From Adineta vaga (lineage: Eukaryota > Rotifera): a stretch of DNA of 64,000 nucleotides. The translations under genes were made by a program, and so were the position numbers. The stretch lies in assembly GCA_021613535.1 (NCBI GenBank), contig CP075492.1:186001-250000 (forward strand), in the 5' to 3' direction. Positions 12,801 through 23,712 of this stretch are shown here, piece by piece. A model generated the notes under the pieces. It searched no databases, was not told where the DNA came from, and worked only from the letters and a program-made list of their open reading frames with translations. How positions within the stretch are numbered: the stretch's first letter is position 1; every line of letters starts with the position of its first letter.

Positions 12801-13102
12801 GAAGATTAAAAACATATTTAAGAAATACGATGGGACAGGAAAGATTATCAGGTCTTGCTCTTTTGAATACTGAAAAAGATTTTGAGATTAATATGGATCA
12901 ACTAGTAACAGATTTTGTCTCAAAGAAAAAAACGAGAAAACTGGTTTTTTAAAATATGTCTTATTTTTTTTATTCACTTAATTACAATAAAGGAGAGAAA
13001 AGATTAAATTAAATAACCATCAGATAGATTTTCATGATAACTAGACACTAGAGTTTATTGCCATACCTGTATTTGAGGTGCTGGCCCGCCACTGGATGAA
13101 TA
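9819..13102 (+). mobile_element. hAT DNA transposon with exact 8-bp target duplication
   Basis: The element occupies 9827..13094 (3268 bp). Its ends are CATTGGCGGGCC on the left and, in complement, CAGTGGCGGGCC on the right, the usual hAT terminal pattern. Both sides are flanked by the identical octamer GATGAATA (9819-9826 and 13095-13102), the target duplication length of hAT elements. The transposase gene lies between, in the same orientation. The exact duplication points to a relatively recent insertion. Confidence 0.92.
10311..12952 (+). pseudogene. hAT-family transposase (TTF-type zinc finger), one frameshift
   Basis: Exons 10311..11159, 11247..11735 and 11808..12952 join in frame (introns 87 and 72 bp, restoring AFRG and LGIYVHC across the junctions). 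The N-terminus is polar and Pro/Ser/Thr-rich. A TTF-like finger (AFCFVCRLSYG) follows, then RNase-H-like DDE blocks with SVMIDETKDTASHEQ and GQCYDGASNMRG, and the C-terminal hAT dimerisation region with CECERSFSSLRRLKTYLRN. The family resembles ZMYM1-like transposases. The first 145 codons and the rest differ by one base in frame at a T-run near 10750, so the copy as read is broken. A sequencing error in the T-run would also explain it. Confidence 0.85.
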
Positions 13103-15983
13103 TTTTCATAATTCAATTCATACATTTGTTTGGTCAATATAATTGATTCTTTTACATTTAATAATAAGATTTGTTACAGAGATCGATCAATAATATAAAT
13201 ATTTTTCTTTCTATCATCAGAAAGATTCTTATAACATAATAAAGTAGATTAATTCAAACATTCTTTTCATTTTGTTTTTAAACAAAAATAAAAAATCTTT
13301 TTTTTCTCCTATAAATTTTGTCGCTTACTCATCGACAAATGAATATCTAATAAAAAAGAGAAAAGTAATATTCATCACTATATAATTACTTCAATTTAAA
13401 GCAGATAGAGTTTTAGTTTTTTCTCTTCTATAAAATAAATGACTGAAACAGTAAATATGATTAGGTGATATAATATAAGAAATTATTTTCTCTAAACTTT
13501 AGATTATTTAAAATGTAATATGAAGAAGGAAAATGTCGAAAAGAAAAAAGACGAGAGTATCTTGAGGATAAGAATGTAGATAAGGATGTAGGATATGAGT
13601 GTTGATGTGCACATGATCACCTGATGTCATTCATACATATCCACCGAATACTAAACTGTCAGCAACGCTAGCAGCATTTTAACATCCATTGGAAAGATTA
13701 AACAATCAGTTCAAAGATAGTGAAATCTATTCGAAACAATTATTGCCAGGATAATATTTAGTGATTAGAGCACAAGAAAAATAAGAGTGTATCGTTGCGA
13801 TTTTATTGCATTTTTTTAAATTCAACTAGAGTATTTTCATGATATTATATATATTGAATAAATAAATCGACTTTTTTCATATTTTCGACATTTTCCTTTT
13901 CGACGTTTTTCACCAAACCCGAATTAATATTAAAATAGCAAATGAAATTTCATTTCATTTCGCGCGACCAATTTTATGAATATTTAAGTAAAGTCTACGA
14001 TATCTATTAAAGCATAGACTATTGAAAACTATGTCAATTCTATCAACATAAATAACTCATTTTGTTCAACGTTCTATCAGAAACAGAAAGAAAAAAATGT
14101 CCTATTTATCAATTAACAGGGTTAATAAGTATTTAAATTATAAAAACAATCATATTCTAAAGATTCAATCATTGAAAATGAAGATTTTCGACATGTTTTA
14201 GATTTCTAATCCTTGTACGCTCTTTGTGAATCCGATGAGACCCACAACACTGTTTTTTGATATTTTCTGCACAAAGATCTATCCTGTTCGGGCCCATATT
14301 TTCTCTAATCGTTAGCTAATGATGTATAAGTACCATATTATATTTCACATATAGGTAGTACCATTGAAAAACTGAAGGGTGGGTCCACATGGACCCTCTG
14401 ACAACTTTCATGTTATATAGATGATTTTCGTCTATATTGTATCTGCCTTTTACTATGTCGAGAGTTTATTAAACATAGATATGTTAGTACAACACTGTCA
14501 AATATGAATCGTTTGGTTTTTTAATCTATTTTTGACGATCTTGTTACGTGTTTATCGAAATACTTTTAATGGCATCTCGGATCATATTTATACATCACTA
14601 TCATACTAATGTATTTGGGTTTCGATAAAAACATATTAGAAACCTTGATACATCATATCTACTGCAGAGAATACCAAAAGTGAAGCTTCCCTAACTTATT
14701 TACATGTGGATCCTTCTGGACCCACACTAATCCCCTTTGTGTGAAAAACTAAGGACAGCGTACGAGAGTTAAGCAAAGTCAAAAGTTTTCTTCCTATTTC
14801 ATAGAATTATAAATTATTTTAATTTAAAATTCAATTAAAAACATTTAGATTGAATTTATTTCTTTAACTTAAATAATAAAAAGATTTCCATGAAAATAAA
14901 TGAATTTGATCAAATTAAATTTCTTCTTTGTTATTGTTTTTATCGATCTTGATTTTTTAATTATACATCTTTAGTCTAAAAATAATAAAAAGTATTTATT
15001 CTAACAATCATTGTCAATGTAAAGTTATATCAATATTATCAAATTTATAAAATATTGAATTAATATAATATAATTGATTTGATAAGAAGAAGAAGAAATA
15101 CCTTCGTCTTTCGGCAACCTTTTACAGTTTTAGGAGCTCTGGTCGGCAGGCTAACCTTGATCTAGAGATCTTTCCACTTAATTACTCAATTTCTCCATAC
15201 ATATTGACTAAGAATGTAATCAGCATGTTATCGGATGGATGATTCGAGATAAATAACCATTAGTGAATTGTCTAACGTCATTCTATGGCTGATATTATCA
15301 AGGTTTGAACACGATATCTTGTAAATACGTGACGAACAACAAAACCATTCAGTGATAGCGGACATAACTGATCTGATAAAAAAGATAATTTTGAATTAAT
15401 TAATAATATATGTTTTCTTCAATAATTTATTTATGAAAGATGTTAATTAATGTTTATTGTTCATATTAAAATTATTTTAAATCCTTTTTTTTTGTTTGAA
15501 TATGTTAAAAGTGTCATTTATACTTTGAAAATTAGTCAAGAAATTTGATGACTCGATTCAATTATTTTATTTCAATTTAGAAAAAAGATTTTAAAGAGAA
15601 TTTTGTAAAATATTACAATAAAAATTAACAATAAAATAAAAGATTATCAAATATAAAAATATGTTTATGTTTGAAATTCTATGTTTTATTAAAATATTTA
15701 ATTATCTTTTCTCATTTTTAAAATTAACAAAAAACAAAACAAAACTATTTATTAAATTAATTTATCAGTAAAAGTCAATTCCTTTTTAAATAATTCTTAA
15801 AAATAATTTATTTTAAACTTTCTTTGTATTTTTTATTTATAAGAAGCAATTAATGAACATTTTATTAAATTTAAAGAAGTTTTTTTGAAATATAAATTAT
15901 TTGTAATGGAAAACAAATCTTTTTTATTTCTTTTAAAAAAAATCAAAAATATTTTCTCGAAAGATATTAATGAAAATTTACAA
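13103..15983. other. Large AT-rich intergenic stretch
   Basis: Nearly 2.9 kb without a supportable coding exon. Between about 14209 and 14780 weakly related segments in opposite orientation occur (GTACGCTCTTTGTGA near 14217, its relaxed complement near 14740-14770, and GGGTCCACATGGACCC near 14384). These may be remnants of an old TIR element, but the match is too degraded to bound it. Confidence 0.4.
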
Positions 15984-18008
15984 TTAAGAAATCAATTTAA
16001 ATTTTTGAACTCGATCATTTCCTCCATCAACAACATAAAGATTTCCTTCTAAATCAAATGATAAACCACTAGGATCAAACAATTGATTTGATTCGTCTCC
16101 TTCTTCATTTCCACCAACAATTATTTCACCTTCTTGACTTCCTTCATTCCAACGCATTACTCGATTAATTTCACAACTTGCAACATAAATTTGACGATTA
16201 TGATCAACAATCAATCCTCCAGGACAAAACAACTGATTAAGATTAATTCCATAACCATTTCCACCAGCGACAATAATTCCTTCATTTGCATCTTTCAACC
16301 ATTTCATTACACGACTATTCTCAGAGTCTGATACATAAAGAGATTGTTCATCATCAACAAAGATAAAAGTAGGTAAATTGAGTTGATTAAGATGATCAGC
16401 TTTACCATTTCCACCAGCCACTAATGTTCCTTCTTTTCCTTTTATTTGTCCGATTTTCCATCTTCTCACTTCATTCTTCTTCCAATCACAAACATAAATA
16501 AATCCATATTTATCCATTGTTAAACCCGAACAGTCGATGTTTTCAATAATAATGTCTTGTTTATTTTGATTCAATAACCATCGAATGACTCGCCTATTCC
16601 CACTATCAGCAATGATGACAGAACTATTTTGTTGATCAACAATCACATTTGTTGGATATGACAACTGATCCATTCTGTTTCCCTTTCCATTTCCACCTGC
16701 AATGATTTTTCCTTGTTTTGCATTATGTTTCCATTTAACAATACGATGATTGTTAGAATCAGCAATATGAATATTCTTATTTTCATCAATAAACATCCCT
16801 ATAGGATGATTAAGTTGATTTAATTGATCTCCTTGTCCATATCCTCCAGCAATAGTCAATGCATTTTGTTTCCATTTATTCAATTTAATTTCTAAACAAA
16901 AAAGAAGAAAATATTTTTTCGATTAATTTTTCATTCTAAGTCAAAAGAAGATTTTTCTCATTGTTTTCATTGAGGTTTAATTAAAAAAGAACTTTGAAAA
17001 CGGACAATTTCTGTCCTCTAAAATCGTTCCGATTTTTATTAAAGATTGACATCAACATGAATTTATCATTGATGATGAGAAATAATTCATTTATTATATT
17101 TTACATACTTTTATTTGTTGTAATTGTATTTTCATTTGAATGTTGAACTTTTATTCGAATAAAATTCAAATAAATAAATGCGGAAACTTCAGATTTTATC
17201 CGGAAGCTATGTGTACTGCAAAAAGTGTATGAGAAAACAGAGAGAAATATCAGTATTTTTCTAATAACTCAAGAATGGTTCCTCCAATCAGGTTCATCTT
17301 CGAACTCGAGCAAGATGTTAATGAGACTGAACTGTGTAGAACATTTCACCACAATCTGACTCTTCTTTCGAAAGTTATCGTGTAAACGGGCGGCCGGACA
17401 TCCAGACCGATTCTACATGTGCACTCACTTTTTGAGTACACAAAAATGAAAATGAAGAATATAAGAATTGATAAACCAATAAATAACATAAGACATTTTT
17501 TCAATAATGATTTTGTTCTCAAAGATGAATTATTTTTATTTCCACAAATATTTTCTTGTTGAATAAAACCTAATTAAAATATTAATAAAAACTAAATAAA
17601 AAATCAATATTTCTTCCTACAAGAACTTGCAGGTATTTCTTTTTCATTATCGTTTTGATTTAATACTAGTGGCATAATTAATGATAAACTTTGCATTGAT
17701 TGATTTTCATTTAAATGTTCTAAATTTCGAATAAAATGAGAGTAAATTAACTCAAAAAGTAGTTTACCTTTTAATAATTTTGATGCATCAAAACATTGAA
17801 CTTGATCAAAAGTATTGATAAGAAAAGTCAAATCTTCATTATTTATTTTATCTTGATTAAAAAGTGAATCCATATGATTAAGTGATGGATCATCTTGAAT
17901 TCTTTGTGAAATATCATTATTAAGATAAAAATGAAGACGTTTTTGATCATCATTTGAAAGACGATTTTGAAGTTTTAAAAGAATTGAACGTAAATGTAGA
18001 TCATCCAT
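15984..18008 (-). CDS. DED-like / TM / NHL propeller receptor-like protein (3 exons)
   Basis: Exons 18008..17621, 17569..17429 and 16891..15984 total 1437 bp, 478 residues. Exon 1 (MDDLHLRSILLKLQNRLS...) has the six-helix hydrophobic spacing of a death-effector-like domain, including an LF...I...DLTFLINTF pattern. Exon 2 carries a hydrophobic helix (CLMLFIGLSILIFFIFIFVY). Exon 3 has about six NHL repeats, each with AGGNG...QL..P and D..N.RV..W. With no signal peptide, the likely topology is type II: DED-like part in the cytosol and propeller outside. That suggests a receptor feeding a death-fold pathway (inference). The ATG at 18008 was chosen because the upstream frame has no other ATG. The second intron's donor (GTGAGT at 17428) lies in the end of a dispersed repeat. 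Confidence 0.75.
17178..17446 (+). repeat. Dispersed repeat, copy 3, at an exon edge
   Basis: Full-length relative of the repeats at 8081 and 9395, running from GCGGAAACTTCAGATTTTATC to CACTTTTTGAGTACACAA. It fills most of the second intron of the DED/TM/NHL gene. Its terminal bases, read on the minus strand, are the last codons of exon 2 (VYSK) and supply the GTGAGT splice donor. Confidence 0.75.
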
Positions 18009-18494
18009 TGATAAAATTAGAAAATAAGCCAAAGCTTTTTCTTCTTTTCACTTAACGATTTATATTTTTTATGTGAAATAAAAAAAAACAAATGTATTAT
18101 TTTATATGTAAAATACGACACGTACACTGATAAGAAGAAGAAGAAAACCTATAAATATGAAGATTAATTTGAAAAAATGTGGTATGATGTTATGTGGGAG
18201 AATGTTACTTTTATTCCATTTATTATTAATAAATCTTTTTGAACTATGATCTTTATATTGTTTTATTTATCATCAAGAAAGACAAAATTGAACTGATAGA
18301 ATTGATTTTATTTTACTTTTCATTCTTTTCTCTATTAGAAACATAAAGATATATCTATATTCATCAATTATAACAAAAGATGATATGACTAAGTGTGTGT
18401 GTATGTATCACAAAAACATAATCATATAAACAAAATTGATAATAAAAATAAAATATTCAAGATGTTATTGAAGTATAGAATGATCACAATCATT
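18009..18494. other. Upstream flank of the DED/TM/NHL gene
   Basis: AT-rich DNA that should contain the promoter of the gene starting at 18008. No clear TATA element or upstream exon could be singled out. Confidence 0.35.
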
Positions 18495-18673
18495 TTAGAT
18501 CAATAATTCTCTACATGCTTTAGCATTATATGAAGTCATTGAAACGGTGGATTTAGGAAATAAATAATCTGTACAACATCTAAACATAATGCTGTTATAG
18601 AAAGAATATTCAATATTATTACAATTATTTTCTTGAAATCTATATAACGATACTAACAAACAACGTAATTTTA
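18495..18673 (-). CDS. Orphan terminal exon of a small Cys-rich protein
   Basis: After a good acceptor (TTTTTTAG, ending at 18674) a frame of 58 complete codons runs to a TAA at 18495. It contains CLLVSLYRFQENNC, FRCCTDYLFP and NAKACRELLI, with six cysteines, the look of a small secreted disulphide-bonded domain. The first exon (phase 1, presumably with a signal peptide) was not found within the next 300 bp, and a transposon lies just upstream. It may be the last exon of a real gene or a relic. The family is not recognised. Confidence 0.35.
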
Positions 18674-18964
18674 CTAAAAAATGAATATTACATATTATGA
18701 CATTGTATTATGAAAAGTGATCATTATTTTTTATTCTATTTTATTTCGATTATAATATTATATTTTGATATATACGAATTTATATGTCGAGGGTATAGAG
18801 AAATCATTACTTAAATCGAACAGAAAATAGAGGATGTAAGTATCTTATACCTATACTGACACTCACATCTACAGCCTGAAGAAGATGTTGATGTCCGGTG
18901 ACGCAGTATTATGAGATATTTTCAACGTTTGGACTCAGGTAAAGAAAACGTTTTATGTTGTTTA

Positions 18965-19431
18965 TACAGTAAAACCTCTCTATTCTGAACACTCACGGGA
19001 CTTTTGTAAATCGTTTACAAATGACGGGATGATCAGATATAGGAGAGAGTTATATAAAGAAAACTTTTTCGTTTATCGTATATTTTCATCATTTACTATT
19101 GATGAGCAGATTTCTATTCATTTCGTAATCAGTTGTGTATTTTCATTTTCTTTTTAAAAGATTTCAAACAGCTTCAATTGAAACTTAAAACTCCCTGAGA
19201 AGGTCGTTATTTTCTTTCTAACAAACTCCATGGCCAGTTACCATGTTTATTGATTTAACGATATAATATACAAATATACACGACCCACATATAATTCAAT
19301 TAATCTTTTGTATTTCTTTGTTTTTCTCTCTAATCGAACACGGAACAAACCAATGACATGCATCGTGTTAACTCAAAATGTAAGATCATTCGGCGAATCA
19401 GAGAGTGTTCAATAAGCGAGGCTTTACCGTA
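18965..19431. mobile_element. Non-autonomous pogo/Tc1-like element with TA duplication
   Basis: The left end CAGTAAAACCTCTCTATTCTGAACACTC begins at 18967. The complement of the right end is CGGTAAAGCCTCGCTTATTGAACACTC, ending at 19429. These form inverted repeats of about 28 bp flanked by TA on both sides (18965-18966, 19430-19431). The 463-bp interior has no transposase ORF. The end sequence resembles pogo/Tigger elements. Confidence 0.75.
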
Positions 19432-20883
19432 GTTAGTCTATAAATCACTTCATTTCGATAATAAAATTCAGAATCGATCGAACAACGTTTCTGTAGAAAT
19501 CCGTTCTTTGAATTTTTTGTATTGAGAAGGTAAAATATGTTATAACTATTGTCACAATTTTGTACTTATCAGTTGTTCTTCTATTAAATGTTAAAATATT
19601 CAATGAATACTCATTAGAACATATTTCTATACCACCTTTTCCACACCGGAAAATGATACTTTGTATTAAATGAGCTTACTGTTTTTTGTGCAGAAAACGA
19701 TTGATGGATATTTCACAATCGTAAAATCGAACACTTTCGATCTCAGAAATATGTAGAATAAGTCAAGCAATCATGATTTTTATCTAACTGAAAGATGAAT
19801 ACTTTTTTCATTCGAACCAGTTTTTTTGTAAGAAATAAGATAGAATGAATGAACTTTATGCGATAGAGAAAAGAGGATTCGGGGATCGAACATAATATCA
19901 GAAAGACTCAATGATAACTATTCTGTAAGTATATGGAAAACGGACTCCTCACCACAGTTCAACAGTAAAAAGCAAAGAATCGTAGAATAGTTTGCCGTGT
20001 GTTGTTGTTGACCTGATATATACAGCAGCACAATTTCGCTTCTTGCAAACGATTAATTTTAATGTTTCTTCTATATCTTTCCTCACCTCTCATCTCTCTC
20101 CTAGTGAACTTTTTTTTAACTGGGTGACTCGGCGAAGTACAGAAAAAAAGAAAAGATTTCATGTTTATCCAACAAGGTGCATCCGAATATATAGTGGGTG
20201 TTTGTTATAGGTGACATAAGAATTTTCGTTGGATTTGTAATCGGCGAAAAAAATCTAGAAAATAAGAGTCATGATATTAGTCGCTGAAAATGAAGTTACT
20301 GGAAAAAATGTTGCTAAATCAGCGCGTGTATTTTTGTTCTTTTGTGCATGCAGATTCGGTGATAGTGTACACAATCGAAGAAAGAAAATAATAAAAGTTA
20401 TGTTCTTCATTTTATGTATCTGTTTTATTGATAATTGAATATTACTGGAATATATTACGTAATTATTATTTCAACGAAATTCAATACATAGTTGGAGATA
20501 CACAGAGAAAGCGTAGATCAAAGACGAACAATTCCGTCGAGTAATATTAGTTGTTGCTTATTAATTTCGATAGTTATTTATTGTTTTTATATTTGATTTT
20601 GCTTTTCCAAATATTTTACCGGAGAATTTTTCATAACAATCAGTTTCGACTCATATTGATTCCAATCAAATTGAATATTTAAAGATTTTTCTCAACTTTC
20701 TATTATTTATTGAAATGAATTCAATATGATATGTCAAGACTTTGTACTTTACATTTCCAACGCACTAATAGATATATATAAAAGTGTGGTGTCTCCTATC
20801 ATTAGAAGCATCCTAATCTTCACCCTGGCATTTAAATTTTTTTTATTGGAAAATGGAAAAGATTCGTTAATAAATGACAATAT
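19432..20883. other. Intergenic, no gene seen
   Basis: About 1.4 kb with only short overlapping ORFs on both strands (for example around 19960-20210) that lack any domain, splice context or composition unlike the flanks. I do not support a gene here. Confidence 0.5.
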
Positions 20884-23415
20884 TTATGGATCAGAAAAGA
20901 CATCTGTTATTTCCTGAGTAGTAATATCGGTATATGTTTCTCTAAAATTATCAGGAATAGGATTGTAAGTTTCATTAGAGATGAAATTTTGTTTTTCTAA
21001 TGATTTCTGATGAAATAATGAATTTTGATCAAGAAGATCGGCGAAAACATGCTGTTTCATTTCATTGTCAATCATATTAATAAAATGAATATTATTCATT
21101 TTAACTGTATCATTGCCTGACTCAATACATAAATAAATCGTACACATAGTAATAAGAACTTTGAGTTTTTTCATCAATTGATCAATTCGACGAACTTGAC
21201 ATGATAATCTTCCATTAAAAATCAAAAGATATTTTAATTGTTCAAGGAATATGAAATCATACATATATCTTTTATAACGACGCAATGTAAGTAAAAAGTT
21301 ATTGCTTCCATCTCTTGTCGTCATTTCATCTATTGATATATATTTTCTCACCGATAAAACACAATAAAACCGATAGTCGTTTACAGACAGTCTTTGATTT
21401 TCTATTAGTGGAAGTCGAAGAATAATTCTTGAGTCAACTGTATCATACCATTCGGAAATAATTGGAAGTAATCTGTCTACCTTACGAAAAAAGTCTTCTG
21501 TTGAAAGTAGATTAGTGGTACAATCTTTGAAAGATTTGTATATAATCGATAGATGTCTTTGCATTTCATACACATGTAATGTATCTTCCCAGGAAAAATG
21601 TATTTCAGATTTCTTTTCGTTGTTCTTGGTTAATTTGAAAGAAGTTTTTAAGTTTTTGATTTCTTTTTCTATTTCGCATTTGATCTTTGCATCATTATTA
21701 GTAATTATTTGCAATATCTTTTCATAACAACTCTTTGCACGTTCTCTATCATCAATCTTTTTATACATTTCTGCAGCAGTTTTAAGCGTATTAATTATTT
21801 GGTTGGTGTTTGTTGTACAAAATTGTTCTAAATATTGTTCGTAGAAAGCTATCCATCGTACAGGTATCGTCTTATCAGAATGAGACAATTTGTATAAATT
21901 TTGAAAATTAGATCGATTTGATTTAATAATAGAAATAGTAAATAGAAGATCTTTTTGCATATCGATGGCTTCTCTTGACCAATATAAATTATTAGTAAAA
22001 CAACCATAAAATATCAAATTTAATGGTGATTTATATCTTAGACCTTGATGCCATTGATTCCTCAGATTATTCCACCATATTGTCCAATTCGTATTGTCAA
22101 ACTTTGTTTGATCGTTTGCTGTTATTTCTAACATATTTATTATATCATGATAAACTTGTCCATCTTTTAATTTTTCAAATTCGTCGATAATAGCATGAGC
22201 ACTGAAAGAGCTTTGCATCTCTTCAGATTTGGCTAATTGCAATGTAATTAACAATAAAGAATCATTTGAATTTTCAATATTTTTTATAGAAAAATGTGTA
22301 ACAAGAGAAAAGAGTACTTCTCGTTCATTCACCATATCAGACAGGAAAGAAATGTCTGCAAACACTTGTTCATGACAAAAGAAACCTTTCTCGACATAAT
22401 TATAATCATCAGTTATTACAATTTCAAATAAACAAGAAATAACACCATTTGTAGGTGGTATAAAATTCAATGCAATATCAGGATCACGTGATGTGGAACA
22501 AAATGTGGTCATAGTAAGAACAGGATGATTTGATTTCCATACTGAATAAATATGATTGACTTGTTCGACAGTTAAATATTGTCCTCGATAAATACTTCGA
22601 ATTAATCCTTGATCTTTCATTTCACCATAATATTTAGTACAAAGTTTAGATAATTGAAAATGTAAATCTCGAATAAATGGACTAAATATTCTAATTAGTC
22701 GAATATTTTGTGTACGTAAAGCATGATTAAGAATACGATAAAAGAAACTATCACGTGTATATTCCTCAATTGAATGTGTTGATTTGTAATTTTGTGACAA
22801 TCGATTGATTTGTTTGAGTATTGATTGATTATTCTTATAATATTCACGACATTCGTTGAATGTACTATCATAAGACAATTTGATAGTATCAGGTCTATAA
22901 CAAATCATTGTTAGAAATAAATGATACCATTGAGAAGTAGGTATTGATGATTTTACAAATGATTTTTCTTCAAATGGCCATCGACTACTAAATAGTTTTG
23001 CATCTTGATGTAATTGTCGAATTAAATCTGTTGGATCGGATGTTATACATCGAATTGTTTTGATTTTGTTGGCCCAATCTTTATGATAATTTTCATTCTT
23101 GCAATAAATATATACACATCTAATCTGTGTTTTATTTAGAATTTCATCATGATATTTTTTTCCTAATGTACCAGAAATAATCAAGAAAATATCGATATCA
23201 GATTGAGAATCAATAAATACAGAACTCTTTTCAATATCATCAAACGACTGTAAATAATCATATTTAACCATCATTGGAAGTTTATCGATAAAATGTTCTC
23301 TATCATCAATACCAATGATTAATACAATATAATCATCGAAATTATCAAGTATTTTAAGATTTAATGTTGATAATATATTTTCATCAATATGACGCGAATT
23401 CGTAGCTTCATCCAT
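20884..23415 (-). CDS. ADP-ribosyltransferase-like protein, intronless
   Basis: A single 843-residue frame. Residues about 20-135 form a Rossmann-like N-terminal region (IVLIIG, VYIYCKNE, IRCITSD) seen in rotifer ART proteins. The catalytic part has the R-S-E signature of arginine-type mono-ADP-ribosyltransferases: YRGQ at 276-279, an STS core at 307-309 (CSTSRDPDIA) and the ExE turn at about 364-366 (EREVLF). The predicted reaction is transfer of ADP-ribose from NAD to a target. Residues 560-620 hold one TPR-like helix pair (AAEMYKKIDDRERAKSCYEKI), and the C-terminal 200 residues are unassigned. No signal peptide is visible, so a cytosolic location is likely. The absence of introns in a region of short-intron genes could mean retroposition or simple intron loss. 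The target is unknown. Confidence 0.72.
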   Translation of the reverse strand: MDEATNSRHIDENILSTLNLKILDNFDDYIVLIIGIDDREHFIDKLPMMVKYDYLQSFDDIEKSSVFIDSQSDIDIFLIISGTLGKKYHDEILNKTQIRCVYIYCKNENYHKDWANKIKTIRCITSDPTDLIRQLHQDAKLFSSRWPFEEKSFVKSSIPTSQWYHLFLTMICYRPDTIKLSYDSTFNECREYYKNNQSILKQINRLSQNYKSTHSIEEYTRDSFFYRILNHALRTQNIRLIRIFSPFIRDLHFQLSKLCTKYYGEMKDQGLIRSIYRGQYLTVEQVNHIYSVWKSNHPVLTMTTFCSTSRDPDIALNFIPPTNGVISCLFEIVITDDYNYVEKGFFCHEQVFADISFLSDMVNEREVLFSLVTHFSIKNIENSNDSLLLITLQLAKSEEMQSSFSAHAIIDEFEKLKDGQVYHDIINMLEITANDQTKFDNTNWTIWWNNLRNQWHQGLRYKSPLNLIFYGCFTNNLYWSREAIDMQKDLLFTISIIKSNRSNFQNLYKLSHSDKTIPVRWIAFYEQYLEQFCTTNTNQIINTLKTAAEMYKKIDDRERAKSCYEKILQIITNNDAKIKCEIEKEIKNLKTSFKLTKNNEKKSEIHFSWEDTLHVYEMQRHLSIIYKSFKDCTTNLLSTEDFFRKVDRLLPIISEWYDTVDSRIILRLPLIENQRLSVNDYRFYCVLSVRKYISIDEMTTRDGSNNFLLTLRRYKRYMYDFIFLEQLKYLLIFNGRLSCQVRRIDQLMKKLKVLITMCTIYLCIESGNDTVKMNNIHFINMIDNEMKQHVFADLLDQNSLFHQKSLEKQNFISNETYNPIPDNFRETYTDITTQEITDVFSDP

Positions 23416-23712
23416 TAGTTAATAATAAGAATAAAAGTGACTTGTGTAACACAAGAACTGAAAGAAAATGAAATGAATAAGATTCAGTCATTGATAACAC
23501 ATATTTTACAGGTTTACTTTTATTTTGATAATATATCTATATGCTGACGATAGTGAGTAAGAGAATACATTAGTATATTAAAACTCTTGTGAAGAATTTT
23601 TATGTGTGAGCTCTTTTTGTTCTATTAAAATATTACTAAATAGAAAAAGAAAAAGTTAAATTGTGAGTGAATACCTCTTCTTCTTCTTCTTCTTCTTCTC
23701 TACAGTCATATT
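23416..23712. other. Intergenic with CTT microsatellite
   Basis: Short flank upstream of the ART-like gene. A CTT tract of about eight units lies at 23676-23699, just beyond the stop codon of the neighbouring pseudogene. Confidence 0.6.

Noticed and set aside
19959-20210. Overlapping 67- and 72-codon ORFs on opposite strands
   Set aside because: No domain, signal or splice context. They shadow each other, and the composition matches the intergenic DNA.
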